DNA of 64,000 nt from Gemmata palustris (GCF_017939745.1 NZ_JAGKQQ010000001.1:5084001-5148000), one strand, 5' to 3'. Counted from the first letter of the stretch, positions 39,995 to 50,386 are shown. Notes: generated from the sequence alone by a model not told the origin. Made by a program: numbers and translations.

Positions 39995-41836
39995 ATGAGT
40001 ACGCTACCCGAACACCCCTACCAGGAGGGGACGAAGCCGGCCAACGGACCGCCCGCGTGGACCAACGCGGACGCGGTCCCGGCGCGCTTCGGCGATTTCG
40101 AGATCGTCTCCAAACTCGGCCAGGGCTCCTTCGGGCAAGTCTTCCTCGCGCGCCAAGTGTCGCTCGAACGCAACGTTGCGCTGAAAGTAATTGATGGCGA
40201 ACCGGCCGGGCACAACGAGGGCCAGTTGCTCGCGGGCCTGGAACACGATCACATCGTGAAGGTGTACTCCGCGTTCCTGGACCCCCCGAGCGGGCTGAGC
40301 GGGCTGTGCCTCCAGTACGTGCCCGGCGCGGACCTCGGGGTGCTCATTCGCCACATCTACGAGGGCGGGCGCGTCCCGGAATCGGGGCGGGCGCTGCTCA
40401 AGGCGCTCGACCAGTTGCGCCGCGGAGATCCGGGCTTCGACCCGGCCGCGCTCCGGGACCGCGAAGCGCTCGCGGCCGACGATTTCCCGCAAGCGGTGTG
40501 TCGGCTCGGGGGCCGGATGGCCGAAGCGCTCGCGTTCGCCCACGCGCACGGCATCCTGCACTGCGACATCAAGCCCGGGAACATTCTGCTCACGCCCTAC
40601 GGCCGACCGATGCTCGCCGACTTCAACGTGGCGTTCGATCGCAAGCGGCACCGCTCCGAGGACACGCGATACGGGGGTACGCTCGCGTACATGGCCCCCG
40701 AGTACCGCGCCGTGATGCTCAACCTGCCCGGTGGGAAGGCCGACGAGCAGTGCGACATCTATTCGCTCGGCGTGGTGCTGTACGAACTCGCGACGGGCAC
40801 GCGCCCGACCCGGACGAGCGATTCGTCCGAGACGCGGGAAACGGTGGTCCCGGGCACCGTGCCCGCGCGTGCGCCCCTGCCCAACGTGCGCCCGTCACCC
40901 GATGCACTGGACCGCGTGCCGCGTGAACTGGCCGCGGTGATTTGCCGCGCGATCGACCCCGAGCCGGTCAACCGGTACCAGACCGGCACGGAACTCGCGA
41001 ACGCACTGGCGAGCGCGGGGCAGTTATTGACGGCCCGCCGCGCGCTCCCCGCGCCGTCGCCCCTCGGCCGCTGGGCGACCGCGAACCCGATTCGCGCGCT
41101 CGCGGTGGCCGGCATCTTCCCGCACGTCGTCGCGTCCGTCGTGCAGATCGGCTACAACACGGTCAAAATCCAACTGGTCGGGCACCAAGAATTTGTCTTC
41201 CTGTGCCTCGTCATTGCCTACAACCTCTTTGCCTACCCCGTTTTGGGCGGCACCGCGCTGTACCTGTTCCGGCAAGTCAAGCACCGGCTCCCGAAGGTGC
41301 CCGCGATGCCCGGCCCGGAGCTCGACACGTTCCGCGGCCGGGTGTGCCAACTGTGCTGGCGCGCGGCGGCGCTGGGCGCGATCGGGTGGCTCCCCGGCGG
41401 GCTGATCTTCCCGCTCGTCATCGATCTCTTTGCCGGCCCGATTTCGTGGCAAACCTACGCGCACTACGTGATCTCGTTCACCCTCGGGGGGCTCATCGGC
41501 GTGGTGTTCAGTTACCTGAGCATCGCCTACGTGGTGCTCCGCGCGCTGCTCCCACAACTGGGGAACCCGGACACGTATACGCCCGCGAAGGCCTGGGACG
41601 AGATACGCCCGCTCACGACCCCGTTCGGGGCGATGGTGATGCTAGCGAGCGGCGTCCCCCTGGTAGGCGCGGTGCTGCTGTTGACGCTCGCGGACACCGC
41701 GTTCACGTTCGGCTTCCGGGTGCTAGTCGCGGGCCTGATCGGTGCGGGCGTCGCGGGTGTTGGGCTGGCGGAGCGTATCGTCCGCCGGTTGCGCCAACTC
41801 GCCGCGGTCTGGCAGAAGGATGTGGAAGTGCGGTGA
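39995..41836 (+). CDS. Ser/Thr protein kinase with polytopic C-terminus
   Basis: 613 aa. The kinase domain (about residues 30-315) has the G-loop GQGSFGQV, VAL-K in ALKVIDGE, catalytic HCDIKPGN, DFN (for DFG) in LADFNVAF and GTLAYMAPE. The C-terminal ~270 residues contain about five TM helices (FPHVVASVVQIGYNTVKIQL, FLCLVIAYNLFAYPVLGG, LGAIGWLPGGLIFPLVIDLF and others). Start taken at MSTLPEHPYQEG. DFG-Phe/Gly is replaced by DFN, but the rest of the active site is kept. It probably reports a membrane or cell-wall signal. Confidence 0.92.
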   Translation: MSTLPEHPYQEGTKPANGPPAWTNADAVPARFGDFEIVSKLGQGSFGQVFLARQVSLERNVALKVIDGEPAGHNEGQLLAGLEHDHIVKVYSAFLDPPSGLSGLCLQYVPGADLGVLIRHIYEGGRVPESGRALLKALDQLRRGDPGFDPAALRDREALAADDFPQAVCRLGGRMAEALAFAHAHGILHCDIKPGNILLTPYGRPMLADFNVAFDRKRHRSEDTRYGGTLAYMAPEYRAVMLNLPGGKADEQCDIYSLGVVLYELATGTRPTRTSDSSETRETVVPGTVPARAPLPNVRPSPDALDRVPRELAAVICRAIDPEPVNRYQTGTELANALASAGQLLTARRALPAPSPLGRWATANPIRALAVAGIFPHVVASVVQIGYNTVKIQLVGHQEFVFLCLVIAYNLFAYPVLGGTALYLFRQVKHRLPKVPAMPGPELDTFRGRVCQLCWRAAALGAIGWLPGGLIFPLVIDLFAGPISWQTYAHYVISFTLGGLIGVVFSYLSIAYVVLRALLPQLGNPDTYTPAKAWDEIRPLTTPFGAMVMLASGVPLVGAVLLLTLADTAFTFGFRVLVAGLIGAGVAGVGLAERIVRRLRQLAAVWQKDVEVR

Positions 41837-42030
41837 CGGATCAAGGATTCCCGGGGTGCGCGTGCGCACCCCGGGAACTGATAATCGCCCCTTTTTAAGC
41901 TCCCCGGCCCAACCAAAAACCCTCACTTCGTCCCATCCGACCGGTTCTTCAGCCCCGGCCGGAAATCCTGTGCTACGGTTCGATTAGTACGTCCGCACGC
42001 AAGACACCCCTCTGTGCCGGGGCCGCCCGA

Positions 42031-45000
42031 ATGTCCGTCCGTCCCGAAGCCCAGGTCGAGCCGATACCCGGTTACAAACTCCTCGATCGCCTCGGCGCGG
42101 GCGGGTTCGGAGAGGTTTGGCGCTGCGAAGCGCCCGGCGGGATCTTCAAAGCTGTAAAAATCATCCACGGCGACCTGCGGTCCAAAGACAGCGACCTCGT
42201 CCGCTACGCCGAACAGGAACTCAAGTCCCTCAAGCGCGTGAAGCAGGTCCGGCACCCGTACCTCCTCGCGCTCGACCGCTTCGACATCATCGAAGGCCGG
42301 CTCATGATCGTCATGGAGCTGGCCGACTGCAACCTCTGGGACCGGTTCCGCGCGTGCCGCGAGGCGGGGTTAATCGGCATCCCGCGCGACGAGCTGCTCC
42401 AGTACATGTCCGAGATCGCCGAGGTGCTGGACCTGTTCAACGACCAGTTCCAGCTCCAGCACCTGGACATCAAACCGCAGAACCTGTTCCTGCTCTACAA
42501 CCACGTCAAGGTGGCCGACTTCGGACAGGTCAAAGACCTGCAGGGGCTGATGGCCCAGGTCACCGGCGGCATCACGCCGGTGTACGCGGCCCCCGAAACG
42601 TTCGACGGCGTCATTACTCGTTACTGCGACCAGTACAGCCTCGCGTGCGTGTACCAGGAGTTGCTGACCGGGGCGCGCCCGTTCGACGGCAGCAGCATGA
42701 GTCAACTGCTCATGCAGCACTTGAACCTGCCACCGCACCTGGACCCGAGCCCGCCCGCGGACCGCCCCGCACTGGCTCGCGCGCTCTCCAAGAAGCCGGA
42801 CGACCGGTGGCCGAGCGTCTCCGCGTTCGTGCGCAACTTGATGGGCGGACCGCCCCTGAGCGGGATCTCGCAACCGATACGGTTCAGCGCGTCCGAAGTG
42901 GACACGCCCAATCTGATTAGCATGCCGGCCGCGCCCGGTTCCGTGTTCATGTCGGTGGCCGACGACACGCCCCCGCGCGAAACCTACGGCCCAATATTCA
43001 CGCCGGCGCCGCCGGAACTGTCCGGCGACGGCCCGCTCCAACCGGCACTGGTGCTCGGGCTCGGGAACGCCGGGCTGCGCGTCATTCAGCGGTTGCGGTT
43101 CGACCTCACCGAGCGCTACGGGCACGCCGGTTTGACGCCGGCGCTCCGCACGCTGTTCATCGACACCGACGCCGACGCCCTCGATGATGCGACCCGGGCG
43201 CGCGCCGCGGACCGGCTCGCGCAACTCGGGCCGGACGAGGTGTACGCGGCCAAACTGAACCGCGCCGGGCACTACATGAAGCCGCGGTTCAACGGGCGCA
43301 GCCTCACCGAGGGCTGGTTCGACCCGCAACTGCTCTACAAGCTCCCGCGCACGCCCCAAACCCTGGGCGTGCGGTCGTTCGGTCGGCTCGCGTTCCTCGA
43401 CCACTACCGCACGCTGATGACGAAGGTGCAGGCCGACCTCGACGCGGCCGTGGCGCCCGATGCGATACTCCTCACCGAGGCCCGCACCGGGCTGAAGCGG
43501 CGCACGAACCGCCCCCGCGTGTACCTGGTCAGCAGTTTGGCCGGCGGAACCGGCGGCGGGATGTTCCTCGACCTCGCATACGCGGTGCGCAGCCGGCTCA
43601 AGCGCATGGGGTACGACCGCCCCGAAATCATCGGGCTCTTCGTCCTGCCGCCCGCGGACGCGACGCTCACGCACCCCCAAGCGCTGGGGAACACGTTCGC
43701 CGCGCTCACCGAACTGAACCACTACAGCCGCCCCGACACCGTGTTCACCGCGCACTTTGACGAGCGGAGCGGGTACGTCAAAGAACAGGACGCGCCGTTC
43801 ACCCGGTGCTACCTGCTGCCGGGATCGGCGTCCGGGAACGTGCCGCAATCCGGGTCCAGTATCAGCCCGCCGCCGCGCCGCACCCCGCTGAGCATCCCGA
43901 ACCCCGGCTCGCGCCCGCGGCTCGGGTCCGGGGGCGTCCAGAAGCCCGGTTCGCGCATCATCACGCCCGGCCCCCAGCGCACCCCGGACCCGAGCGCCGC
44001 GTCCGCCGCGCTCAAGCCGTTCGGCGACGCGGCCGAGCGCATCCGGCTGGATCTCTTCTCTCCGATCGGGCGCGGCGCGGACGAGGCCCGCGCTGCCGAA
44101 GAATTCACCGAGCACCCCGGACCGGTTACGGTTTCGGCGTTCGGCGTGGCGACGTTCGATTGGCCCCGCGCCGAAGTGATAAGCCGAACCGCCGCGTCCG
44201 TCGGGCGCGCGATCCTGCGGCGCTGGGCGGCCCCCGACCTGAAGCGCGTCCGCGAAGTGATGCCCGGCATCGCCGCGAGCCGGTGGACCCAACTGGGGCT
44301 CGACCCCGACACCATTCTCGGCCGGCTCCAGCGCGCCGCGGACCAATCGGCCGGCGGCCGGGTGGACGCACTGGTGGAATCGGTCACCGAGCCGCTCGTC
44401 CCGCGCGGGTGGCTCAACCGGCTCCCGGAACCGACCCAAGTCAACCTCGCCCTCGACGGGCTGAACCGCGTGCTCGGTCCGCCGGCGTCTTCCCTGAAGC
44501 GCCCGCCGACCGCACTCGAAGAGGGGGTGGCGCGGGCCGCCGGGGACGCGGGCGCCGCGTTCGCCCTGGACCTGCGCACGCTCGCACCGGTGCTCGTGGA
44601 CGACGCGGAGTTCCGGCTCGCCGGGACCGAAGAGCTGTTCCGCCAGTTCCTCGCCACCACGGACCGCCTCATCGACCGGTACACGCAACTCGCGGTCGAA
44701 CTCGATTCCAAGGCCGTTACCGGGTTCGAGTGCCTCTCGCGGTACGCGCACTTCCAGAAGGGCATGTGGAAGCCCACGGCCGCGGAACTGACGGACGCGC
44801 TGCGCCAGTACCCGCGCGCCCGGTTCCAGGCGCTCACCTTCCGACAACTGGTCACCACTTACCAGACCGTGCGCGACGTGCTCGCGGGCCAGGTCGCCGA
44901 CGTCGCGGTGGCCCGGCAGCGCATGGCGGCCGCCAGCGCGAGCGTGCCCGACGAGCCGCCCGAACCGCCCGCGTCGCTCCGCCGGCTCATGCCGCCCGGG

Positions 45001-45603
45001 TGCCCGACCATCGGGGACGCGGTCGACCGGTTCCTGAAGGTGCTCACCGACGCGGACCTGGTCGAGATCGACCGGCGCGTGCAGTCGGTCCTCGAGCCGG
45101 AAACGGGCGGGCTGTTCCAGGTCTGTCTGAACTCGTCGGCCGGGGTCGAGGGCGTGATCGCGGTGGTGTTTGAAGAGACCCGCGCGCACCTGGACCAGCG
45201 GCTCGGCGAGGTCGGGTTGGCGTCCATGTTCGCGGAGCGGTTCCGCACGCCGCAGCAGGCGGAGCGGGCCATCGAACAGGCGTACCAGGAAGCGGAACCG
45301 GCGTGGACCGGGTACGGCCCGTGGGCCGCGTCGGAAGTGGCGGTGCTCACGTGCCCCGGCGGGTCATCCGGCGAAGCGCTGCGCGAACTGGCGCGGCGCG
45401 CGATCCCGATCGCCGGGCTCCCGATCGCGGACAGTTGCGACGACCTCACGATCTACCGCGAGTGGAACGCGGTCCCGCTGGCCGCGCTCCCGCACCTCGG
45501 CCCGGCCGCGGCCGCGGCTTACGGGGCGATGCCCGAAACGAACCAGTGTTCGCCCCACACCCGCCTCGACGTAACCACCTGGCTGGACGTGGACGCACTG
45601 TAA
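42031..45603 (+). CDS. Ser/Thr kinase fused to tubulin-like GTPase domain
   Basis: 1190 aa. Residues 14-275 are a kinase: GAGGFGEV (22-29), lysine in AVKII, HLDIKPQN, ADFGQVKD and the APE-like AAPETFDGV. A Pro-rich linker follows. From about residue 345 there is a tubulin/FtsZ-like domain of the Tubulin_2 type: ALVLGLGNAGLRVIQRLRFDL near the start, FIDTDADAL, and the nucleotide signature LAGGTGGGMFLDLAYAVR at about 503-520. A ~600-residue C-terminal region is mostly helical with a Ser/Pro/Arg-rich insert (about 605-665). It sits 194 bp after another kinase gene on the same strand. Expected to link phosphorylation with a polymer-forming GTPase. Confidence 0.88.
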   Translation: MSVRPEAQVEPIPGYKLLDRLGAGGFGEVWRCEAPGGIFKAVKIIHGDLRSKDSDLVRYAEQELKSLKRVKQVRHPYLLALDRFDIIEGRLMIVMELADCNLWDRFRACREAGLIGIPRDELLQYMSEIAEVLDLFNDQFQLQHLDIKPQNLFLLYNHVKVADFGQVKDLQGLMAQVTGGITPVYAAPETFDGVITRYCDQYSLACVYQELLTGARPFDGSSMSQLLMQHLNLPPHLDPSPPADRPALARALSKKPDDRWPSVSAFVRNLMGGPPLSGISQPIRFSASEVDTPNLISMPAAPGSVFMSVADDTPPRETYGPIFTPAPPELSGDGPLQPALVLGLGNAGLRVIQRLRFDLTERYGHAGLTPALRTLFIDTDADALDDATRARAADRLAQLGPDEVYAAKLNRAGHYMKPRFNGRSLTEGWFDPQLLYKLPRTPQTLGVRSFGRLAFLDHYRTLMTKVQADLDAAVAPDAILLTEARTGLKRRTNRPRVYLVSSLAGGTGGGMFLDLAYAVRSRLKRMGYDRPEIIGLFVLPPADATLTHPQALGNTFAALTELNHYSRPDTVFTAHFDERSGYVKEQDAPFTRCYLLPGSASGNVPQSGSSISPPPRRTPLSIPNPGSRPRLGSGGVQKPGSRIITPGPQRTPDPSAASAALKPFGDAAERIRLDLFSPIGRGADEARAAEEFTEHPGPVTVSAFGVATFDWPRAEVISRTAASVGRAILRRWAAPDLKRVREVMPGIAASRWTQLGLDPDTILGRLQRAADQSAGGRVDALVESVTEPLVPRGWLNRLPEPTQVNLALDGLNRVLGPPASSLKRPPTALEEGVARAAGDAGAAFALDLRTLAPVLVDDAEFRLAGTEELFRQFLATTDRLIDRYTQLAVELDSKAVTGFECLSRYAHFQKGMWKPTAAELTDALRQYPRARFQALTFRQLVTTYQTVRDVLAGQVADVAVARQRMAAASASVPDEPPEPPASLRRLMPPGCPTIGDAVDRFLKVLTDADLVEIDRRVQSVLEPETGGLFQVCLNSSAGVEGVIAVVFEETRAHLDQRLGEVGLASMFAERFRTPQQAERAIEQAYQEAEPAWTGYGPWAASEVAVLTCPGGSSGEALRELARRAIPIAGLPIADSCDDLTIYREWNAVPLAALPHLGPAAAAAYGAMPETNQCSPHTRLDVTTWLDVDAL

Positions 45604-45623
45604 CCCGGCCGTCACTCTTCGGT

Positions 45624-48386
45624 TCACCCCAGAGTGACCTCGATGCCGGCCATGTCCTCCTGCCCGAGGCCCAGCGCGATGCGGGCGAACACCTCGTCGC
45701 GGGTCTTGTTCCGCATCTCGTAGTCCTTCAGGAACCACCAGAACCGGTACTCTACGACCTTGACGTGCCCCTTCTGGCTGTACCGCACCACGGTCACGCC
45801 GTTGTCGGCCGAGACGTTCTTGCACTGGCTCATCGCGCCGCGGAGCACGGTGACGACCTTCCCCGCGTCCTTGTCCGTGCTCACGGTCACCGCGATCGCG
45901 TCATAGGTTTCACCGCCCCGAGACAGGTTCTCCACGGTCAGCTCGGTCACCTTTCGGTTGGGCACGCTGACCACCAGCCCGTTCGTGTTCTTGAGCGCGG
46001 TCGAGCGCCACGTGAGCCCGACGACGCGGGCCGGGTCGCCGGTTCCCAGGCGCACGACGTCCCCCACCTTGAACCGGCGCTCGGCGAATATCACCACCGA
46101 ACCGAGCACGTCGGCAATCATCGGTCGCGCCGCAAGCGCGATTGCAAGAGCGCCGATCGCCAGTGCGATCACGAGCGCGGTTACATCGAAGCCGAGAGTG
46201 CTGAGAACGAGCGCGACGGCGGCGATCCACGTTCCCGCCTTCAGCACCCCGCGCAGCGCGGCGAGCACCGGCGACGGGCTGCCGGCCTCGCTGCTACCGC
46301 CTCGGATCTTCCGGCCCAAAACGAACAGCAGCACGTGCGGGAGGAGTAACGCACCGAGCAGGATGATGCCGATCTTGATGCCGGTCTCGCGCATCCCGCG
46401 GATTCGGGCCGCGCGCAATTCCGCTCGCGCTTTGCCGATCTCACCGCCCGCAGCCGGGAGTTTGGTCTGCTCCGTGACCTTGCTCGCCTCGGTCGCGCTG
46501 TTGCCCGTGAGTGCTTCGACGCGCCGGGCGTTCGCGAGTGCGGCCGCGTTCAATTTGGCCACTTCATCGCGGTAGACATCCTCCTCGACTTTCAGCCCGT
46601 TTGGAGCGATCCGCGACCGGAGCCAGTCGTCCCACTTCCGCGCGCCTTCGGAGGTCGTGACGCGCTTCTCCAGAACCGTCCGCAATTTCGCGATGTCGGC
46701 GGCCTCGTGCCGGCCGAGATCGATCAAGCTCTCCAGTGCTTCCTTTTGCCGCTTCAGGATATCGGCCCGTTCGTCGTGATCGATGAGTTCCCGGTAGTCC
46801 GCAGTAAGGAGTTCGGCGGCGTCTGCACCGGCCTTCGATCGATCGAAGGCCAGGAGCCAGTCCCACTCGCCGGTATCTTTGTTCACGCGCTCGGTGGTGC
46901 GCTGGTCGAGGCGCTTCTGTTCGGCCTCCGGCCGGTCCTTGCGCGCGGTGGCGTAGTCGCCCGCGAGCTTCTTCAAATCGACGAGCAAGTTCAGCCGCTC
47001 GTTCACCCGCGCGAGCAGGTGCGTCGTCAGCGACTTGATGTTCTCGGTTTCTGGGTCGGGCTTGCGGAGCTGCTCGCGCTCCTGTCGGAGTTGGCTGATC
47101 GCGAGCGCAACGGCCCGCGCCTCAATATCGAACGGGGCACGGTCGCCCCCGTCGAATCCGCCAGAAACTTTGGCCGCATCGAGGTCCCCGCGCCCGACTC
47201 GGCGTTCAGTCTCCGTCGCGAGCGCCGTCACCTGAGCCACGAGCCGCCGAACGTCATCGAGCGTCGCCAAGTACGCGACCGCTCGCTTCTCCAGTTCGTC
47301 GAGCGCCGAGACCAGCGCGTTCACCTTCTCCTCGCGTTCGTCCAGGTTTCGCACCCGAGCCGCGAGGTGCTGTTGAACGCCCGCGAGCCGCCGGGCCGTT
47401 CGCTCCAGCGGCGCGAGCGCCTCGAACGGCTCCGTGTCGACCGGCGGGGGCGGTTCTTTGAGCGCGCCGAGCGCGGCCCGGGCCTCGGCCGCAACCCCGG
47501 ACGCTTTCTGGTAATCGCCCGCATCCCCGGCAATCGCGCCCGTCTTCTCAGTAAGTGATTTGCGCGACTTGGCGAACTCGTCCGCGAGTTGCGCCGGCGT
47601 CATCACGCACGCCTGCTCATCGAACTTGAATGACGCGAGTGTGTCCGCCTGCGCGCCCTTCAGCGCGTCGAGCTTTACCGCAGCCGCGTCGGACGCAGCG
47701 CGCGCGGACGCGCGTTGCTTTTCGACCTCCGCTGAATCGCTTTTCGCTTTATCGAGAGCCGTTTGCACGTCAGCGCCGAGGGTCTTGAGTCGCGCCGCGG
47801 CGTCATCGATCGACTTTGCCCCCGCCGCATCAGGCCGTTTGCCGGCGCCCGCCTTCGCCGCTAACGGCGCCGCCGTGCGCAGGGTCCAGAGGTGATCGTC
47901 CGCAGCGCGCGCGGCACGGCCGAATTCCGCGCACGCGGTCGCGAGTGCGGCCAAAGCGTCCTTCCACGCTTCGAGGTGTTTGACGCGGGTCGCGTGGTAG
48001 TCGACCACGGCTTGCTCCGCCTTGAGAGCGGCTTCAACATCGGCCGCACGCAGCACGAGCGGAACGGGCGCGGGGGGCTTGAGATCATCGAGCCGCTGCC
48101 GGGCTTTACCCGCTTCGGCCATCTGAGCGGTGAATCGGTGGTGCGCCAATTCGTAGGCGCCCTTCCGCGCGATCCACTCCTGCGCCAACTGTTCCACGAA
48201 CGCGACCACTTCGGCCGGCGCGCGGCCCGCGAGCTTCGCCTCCATTTCCTCGCGCGCCTGCGAACGATCGGTGGAAGCGGACTTGGGTGGCGGAGCCTTT
48301 TCGTCCGATCGACCGGAGCCGGGAAGTAACAGGCACACGGCGCCGAGGAGCACAGCGCCGGCGGAGAGGACCCGAGTGTGGAGCAT
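45624..48386 (-). CDS. Large MscS-family mechanosensitive channel
   Basis: 920 aa. Signal peptide (MLHTRVLSAGAVLLGAVCLLLPGSG), then ~620 residues of mostly coiled-coil periplasmic domain (for example DLKPPAPVPLVLRAADVEAALKAEQA, LDEREEKVNALVSALDELEKRAVAYL). TM helices start near residue 670 (IGIILLGALLLPHVLLFVLG). The channel core follows: ALVIALAIGALAIALAARPMIADVLGSVVIFAERRFKVGDVVRL, VVGLTWRSTALKNTNGLVVSVPNRKVTELTVENLS, with a C-terminal alpha-beta domain. The architecture is like E. coli MscK/YbiO giants. It converges with the kinase-tubulin gene. Confidence 0.9.
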   Translation of the reverse strand: MLHTRVLSAGAVLLGAVCLLLPGSGRSDEKAPPPKSASTDRSQAREEMEAKLAGRAPAEVVAFVEQLAQEWIARKGAYELAHHRFTAQMAEAGKARQRLDDLKPPAPVPLVLRAADVEAALKAEQAVVDYHATRVKHLEAWKDALAALATACAEFGRAARAADDHLWTLRTAAPLAAKAGAGKRPDAAGAKSIDDAAARLKTLGADVQTALDKAKSDSAEVEKQRASARAASDAAAVKLDALKGAQADTLASFKFDEQACVMTPAQLADEFAKSRKSLTEKTGAIAGDAGDYQKASGVAAEARAALGALKEPPPPVDTEPFEALAPLERTARRLAGVQQHLAARVRNLDEREEKVNALVSALDELEKRAVAYLATLDDVRRLVAQVTALATETERRVGRGDLDAAKVSGGFDGGDRAPFDIEARAVALAISQLRQEREQLRKPDPETENIKSLTTHLLARVNERLNLLVDLKKLAGDYATARKDRPEAEQKRLDQRTTERVNKDTGEWDWLLAFDRSKAGADAAELLTADYRELIDHDERADILKRQKEALESLIDLGRHEAADIAKLRTVLEKRVTTSEGARKWDDWLRSRIAPNGLKVEEDVYRDEVAKLNAAALANARRVEALTGNSATEASKVTEQTKLPAAGGEIGKARAELRAARIRGMRETGIKIGIILLGALLLPHVLLFVLGRKIRGGSSEAGSPSPVLAALRGVLKAGTWIAAVALVLSTLGFDVTALVIALAIGALAIALAARPMIADVLGSVVIFAERRFKVGDVVRLGTGDPARVVGLTWRSTALKNTNGLVVSVPNRKVTELTVENLSRGGETYDAIAVTVSTDKDAGKVVTVLRGAMSQCKNVSADNGVTVVRYSQKGHVKVVEYRFWWFLKDYEMRNKTRDEVFARIALGLGQEDMAGIEVTLG

Positions 48387-48556
48387 GGTGTCTCACGGGT
48401 GCGGATCGGGTGCGCGAACGGGGCAACGGCCGGGCACCGTGAGTTTATCTATTCCACCGTGTGCCGAAAGTGCCCAAAAGGTTGCGGTTGCACCTCAACG
48501 CCCGCGGGGGTATTCCGGCTCGAAATTCGGCCGAGTCGAACCGGGGGACGTTCAGA

Positions 48557-50263
48557 ATGGAGCGATTCCGCCGCGCGCTGTTCGCGTGGACCATCGCGGG
48601 CCTGGGGACCGCGACCGGGTGCGCAACAGATACGGGCTCCGACGGACCGAAGGAAACGGCCCGCGCACAACAGCCCGGTCGCCCCGCTCCGCGCAGTTAC
48701 CCGCCGGCCCCGCCCGTGTCCCTGGCGGCGGGAAAGAACCCGCCCACGAGCGCGGCACCGGCACCCGAAACTGCACCCGCGCCGTTACCCATTAACCTCG
48801 CGACCGCGTTCAAGCTCTCGACCGCACGCCCGCTCGATGTGCAAATCGCCACACAACAAGTGACTGCGGCCGCCACGATCTATGATCGGGCGCGCGTCCT
48901 GTGGCTCTCGAACGTCTCTCTGGGTACGGATTACTCAGCGAAAACCGGGCTGCAACAGGTGGCGGCTCCCGGTGCCGCTGGGAAATCGAACCGGAACGCC
49001 TTCGTGGTCGGGTCCGGGTCGAATGCCATGTTCGCGCTCTCGGACGCGATTTACACGCCACTCGCCGCGCGCCGGGAACCTCGCCCGCGACAAACATTAA
49101 ATGATCCCGCACTCGCGACCGCGGAAGCCTACTTCACCCTGCAGCAAGCGCGCGGCGATTTGGCCGGCGCGCGTGCGACCGAAGCCCGCGCAGAAGAACT
49201 CTTACGCGAGACGACCGAGCCCACCGAAGAACCCAAAGCACGGACGGAACTCGGGCGCTGGAAGCAGGCGGTTTCGACCGCACGCGAGCGCGAGCGCTTA
49301 GCCAGTGCCGAACTCGCACGTGTTCTGGGCCTCGTGCCCTCCACAATCGTCGAACCGGCCGAACCCTCATTCCTGCCGATCACGGTCATCGACCCGTCGG
49401 TGACTCTCGACGAACTTGTTCCCATCGCGCTGACCACGCGCCCCGAGTTGGCCGAGAACCAAGCCCTTGTGCGAGCCGTGCTCGTGCGCTTGAAGCAAGA
49501 CAACCTCGGACCGCTCGTACCGAGCCAAGCAGTGCGAAATGTGCCCGCAAACGCGAGCGCATCGGACGGTGCTGAGCATTTCGCCATCGACGCGGGACGG
49601 CTCCGAGAGTTCGTAGCACTCGGCTTCGGCGACAAAGCACAAACGAACGAGCGCCGCGACCAACTCGAGGGCGCCACGATCGACCTGTTCCGCACGCAGG
49701 ACCGCATCGCCACGGAAGTGGCTACGGCGTTCACGCACGTGCGCACTGCGGCACAACGATTGAACGCTGCGGAACCGGCATTAAGAGAGGCCCTGGAACG
49801 CGCGCCGAAGAATGCAAGTCCGCAAGAAACGACTAGCGCGATTCAGGCACTTGCACAAGCTAACACCGAGTTCTTCGCCGCTGTCGCCGATTACAACCGG
49901 GCGCAGTTCCGGCTCTATTGCGCACTCGGGCACCCGACTCAATGCCTCGCCAATCCGGTTCCGCAACTCCCGCTCGCGGTGATGCCGATCGTCCCCACGC
50001 CGGAAATGAATCCACCAGCGCAACCGGCCCCACTTGCCAACGTTCCTCAAGTGCCCGGAGGAGCACTTCCGCTACCGATCGCACCCCCGGCACCCGTGTC
50101 CCCATCGGCGCCGGTGCCCAACCCGCGGCAACCGTTGCCGGTACAAGAATGGACATCGATTCCCATGCCCGGAGTGAGCCGACCGCCGACCGTCGTTGAG
50201 GAACCGCCGCTACCTTCGACTCCACTGCCCCCGCCGGTCGTGGTACCCGAATCGGGCAATTGA
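48557..50263 (+). CDS. TolC-like outer membrane efflux lipoprotein
   Basis: 568 aa. Start MERFRRALFAWTIAGLGTATGCATD carries a lipobox cysteine. Two helical hairpin regions typical of outer-membrane factors are visible (AEAYFTLQQARGDLAGARATEARAEELL; LDELVPIALTTRPELAENQALVRAVLVRLKQD; TFVRTAAQRLNAAEP and TSAIQALAQANTEFFAAVADYNRAQFRLYCALG). The C-terminus is a long Pro-rich tail (MPIVPTPEMNPPAQPAPLANV...). No inner-membrane pump is next to it. Export partner unknown. Confidence 0.85.
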   Translation: MERFRRALFAWTIAGLGTATGCATDTGSDGPKETARAQQPGRPAPRSYPPAPPVSLAAGKNPPTSAAPAPETAPAPLPINLATAFKLSTARPLDVQIATQQVTAAATIYDRARVLWLSNVSLGTDYSAKTGLQQVAAPGAAGKSNRNAFVVGSGSNAMFALSDAIYTPLAARREPRPRQTLNDPALATAEAYFTLQQARGDLAGARATEARAEELLRETTEPTEEPKARTELGRWKQAVSTARERERLASAELARVLGLVPSTIVEPAEPSFLPITVIDPSVTLDELVPIALTTRPELAENQALVRAVLVRLKQDNLGPLVPSQAVRNVPANASASDGAEHFAIDAGRLREFVALGFGDKAQTNERRDQLEGATIDLFRTQDRIATEVATAFTHVRTAAQRLNAAEPALREALERAPKNASPQETTSAIQALAQANTEFFAAVADYNRAQFRLYCALGHPTQCLANPVPQLPLAVMPIVPTPEMNPPAQPAPLANVPQVPGGALPLPIAPPAPVSPSAPVPNPRQPLPVQEWTSIPMPGVSRPPTVVEEPPLPSTPLPPPVVVPESGN

Positions 50264-50386
50264 ATAATAATTCGATTTTTTATCTTGCCGAATTGCGGTT
50301 GATTTTCTATGAGACGTGCGTCATGGTTGATGTAGAGATCAGCGCCCCGCCCCCAGCCCGGCGAACGAACGGAGGACCGAGCGACC

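Noticed and set aside
42370-45189. A 939-codon open frame on the minus strand
   Set aside because: It is the mirror of the kinase-tubulin gene, which has complete motifs on the plus strand; the minus product is Arg/Gly/His-rich with no domain, as expected from GC-rich shadow frames.
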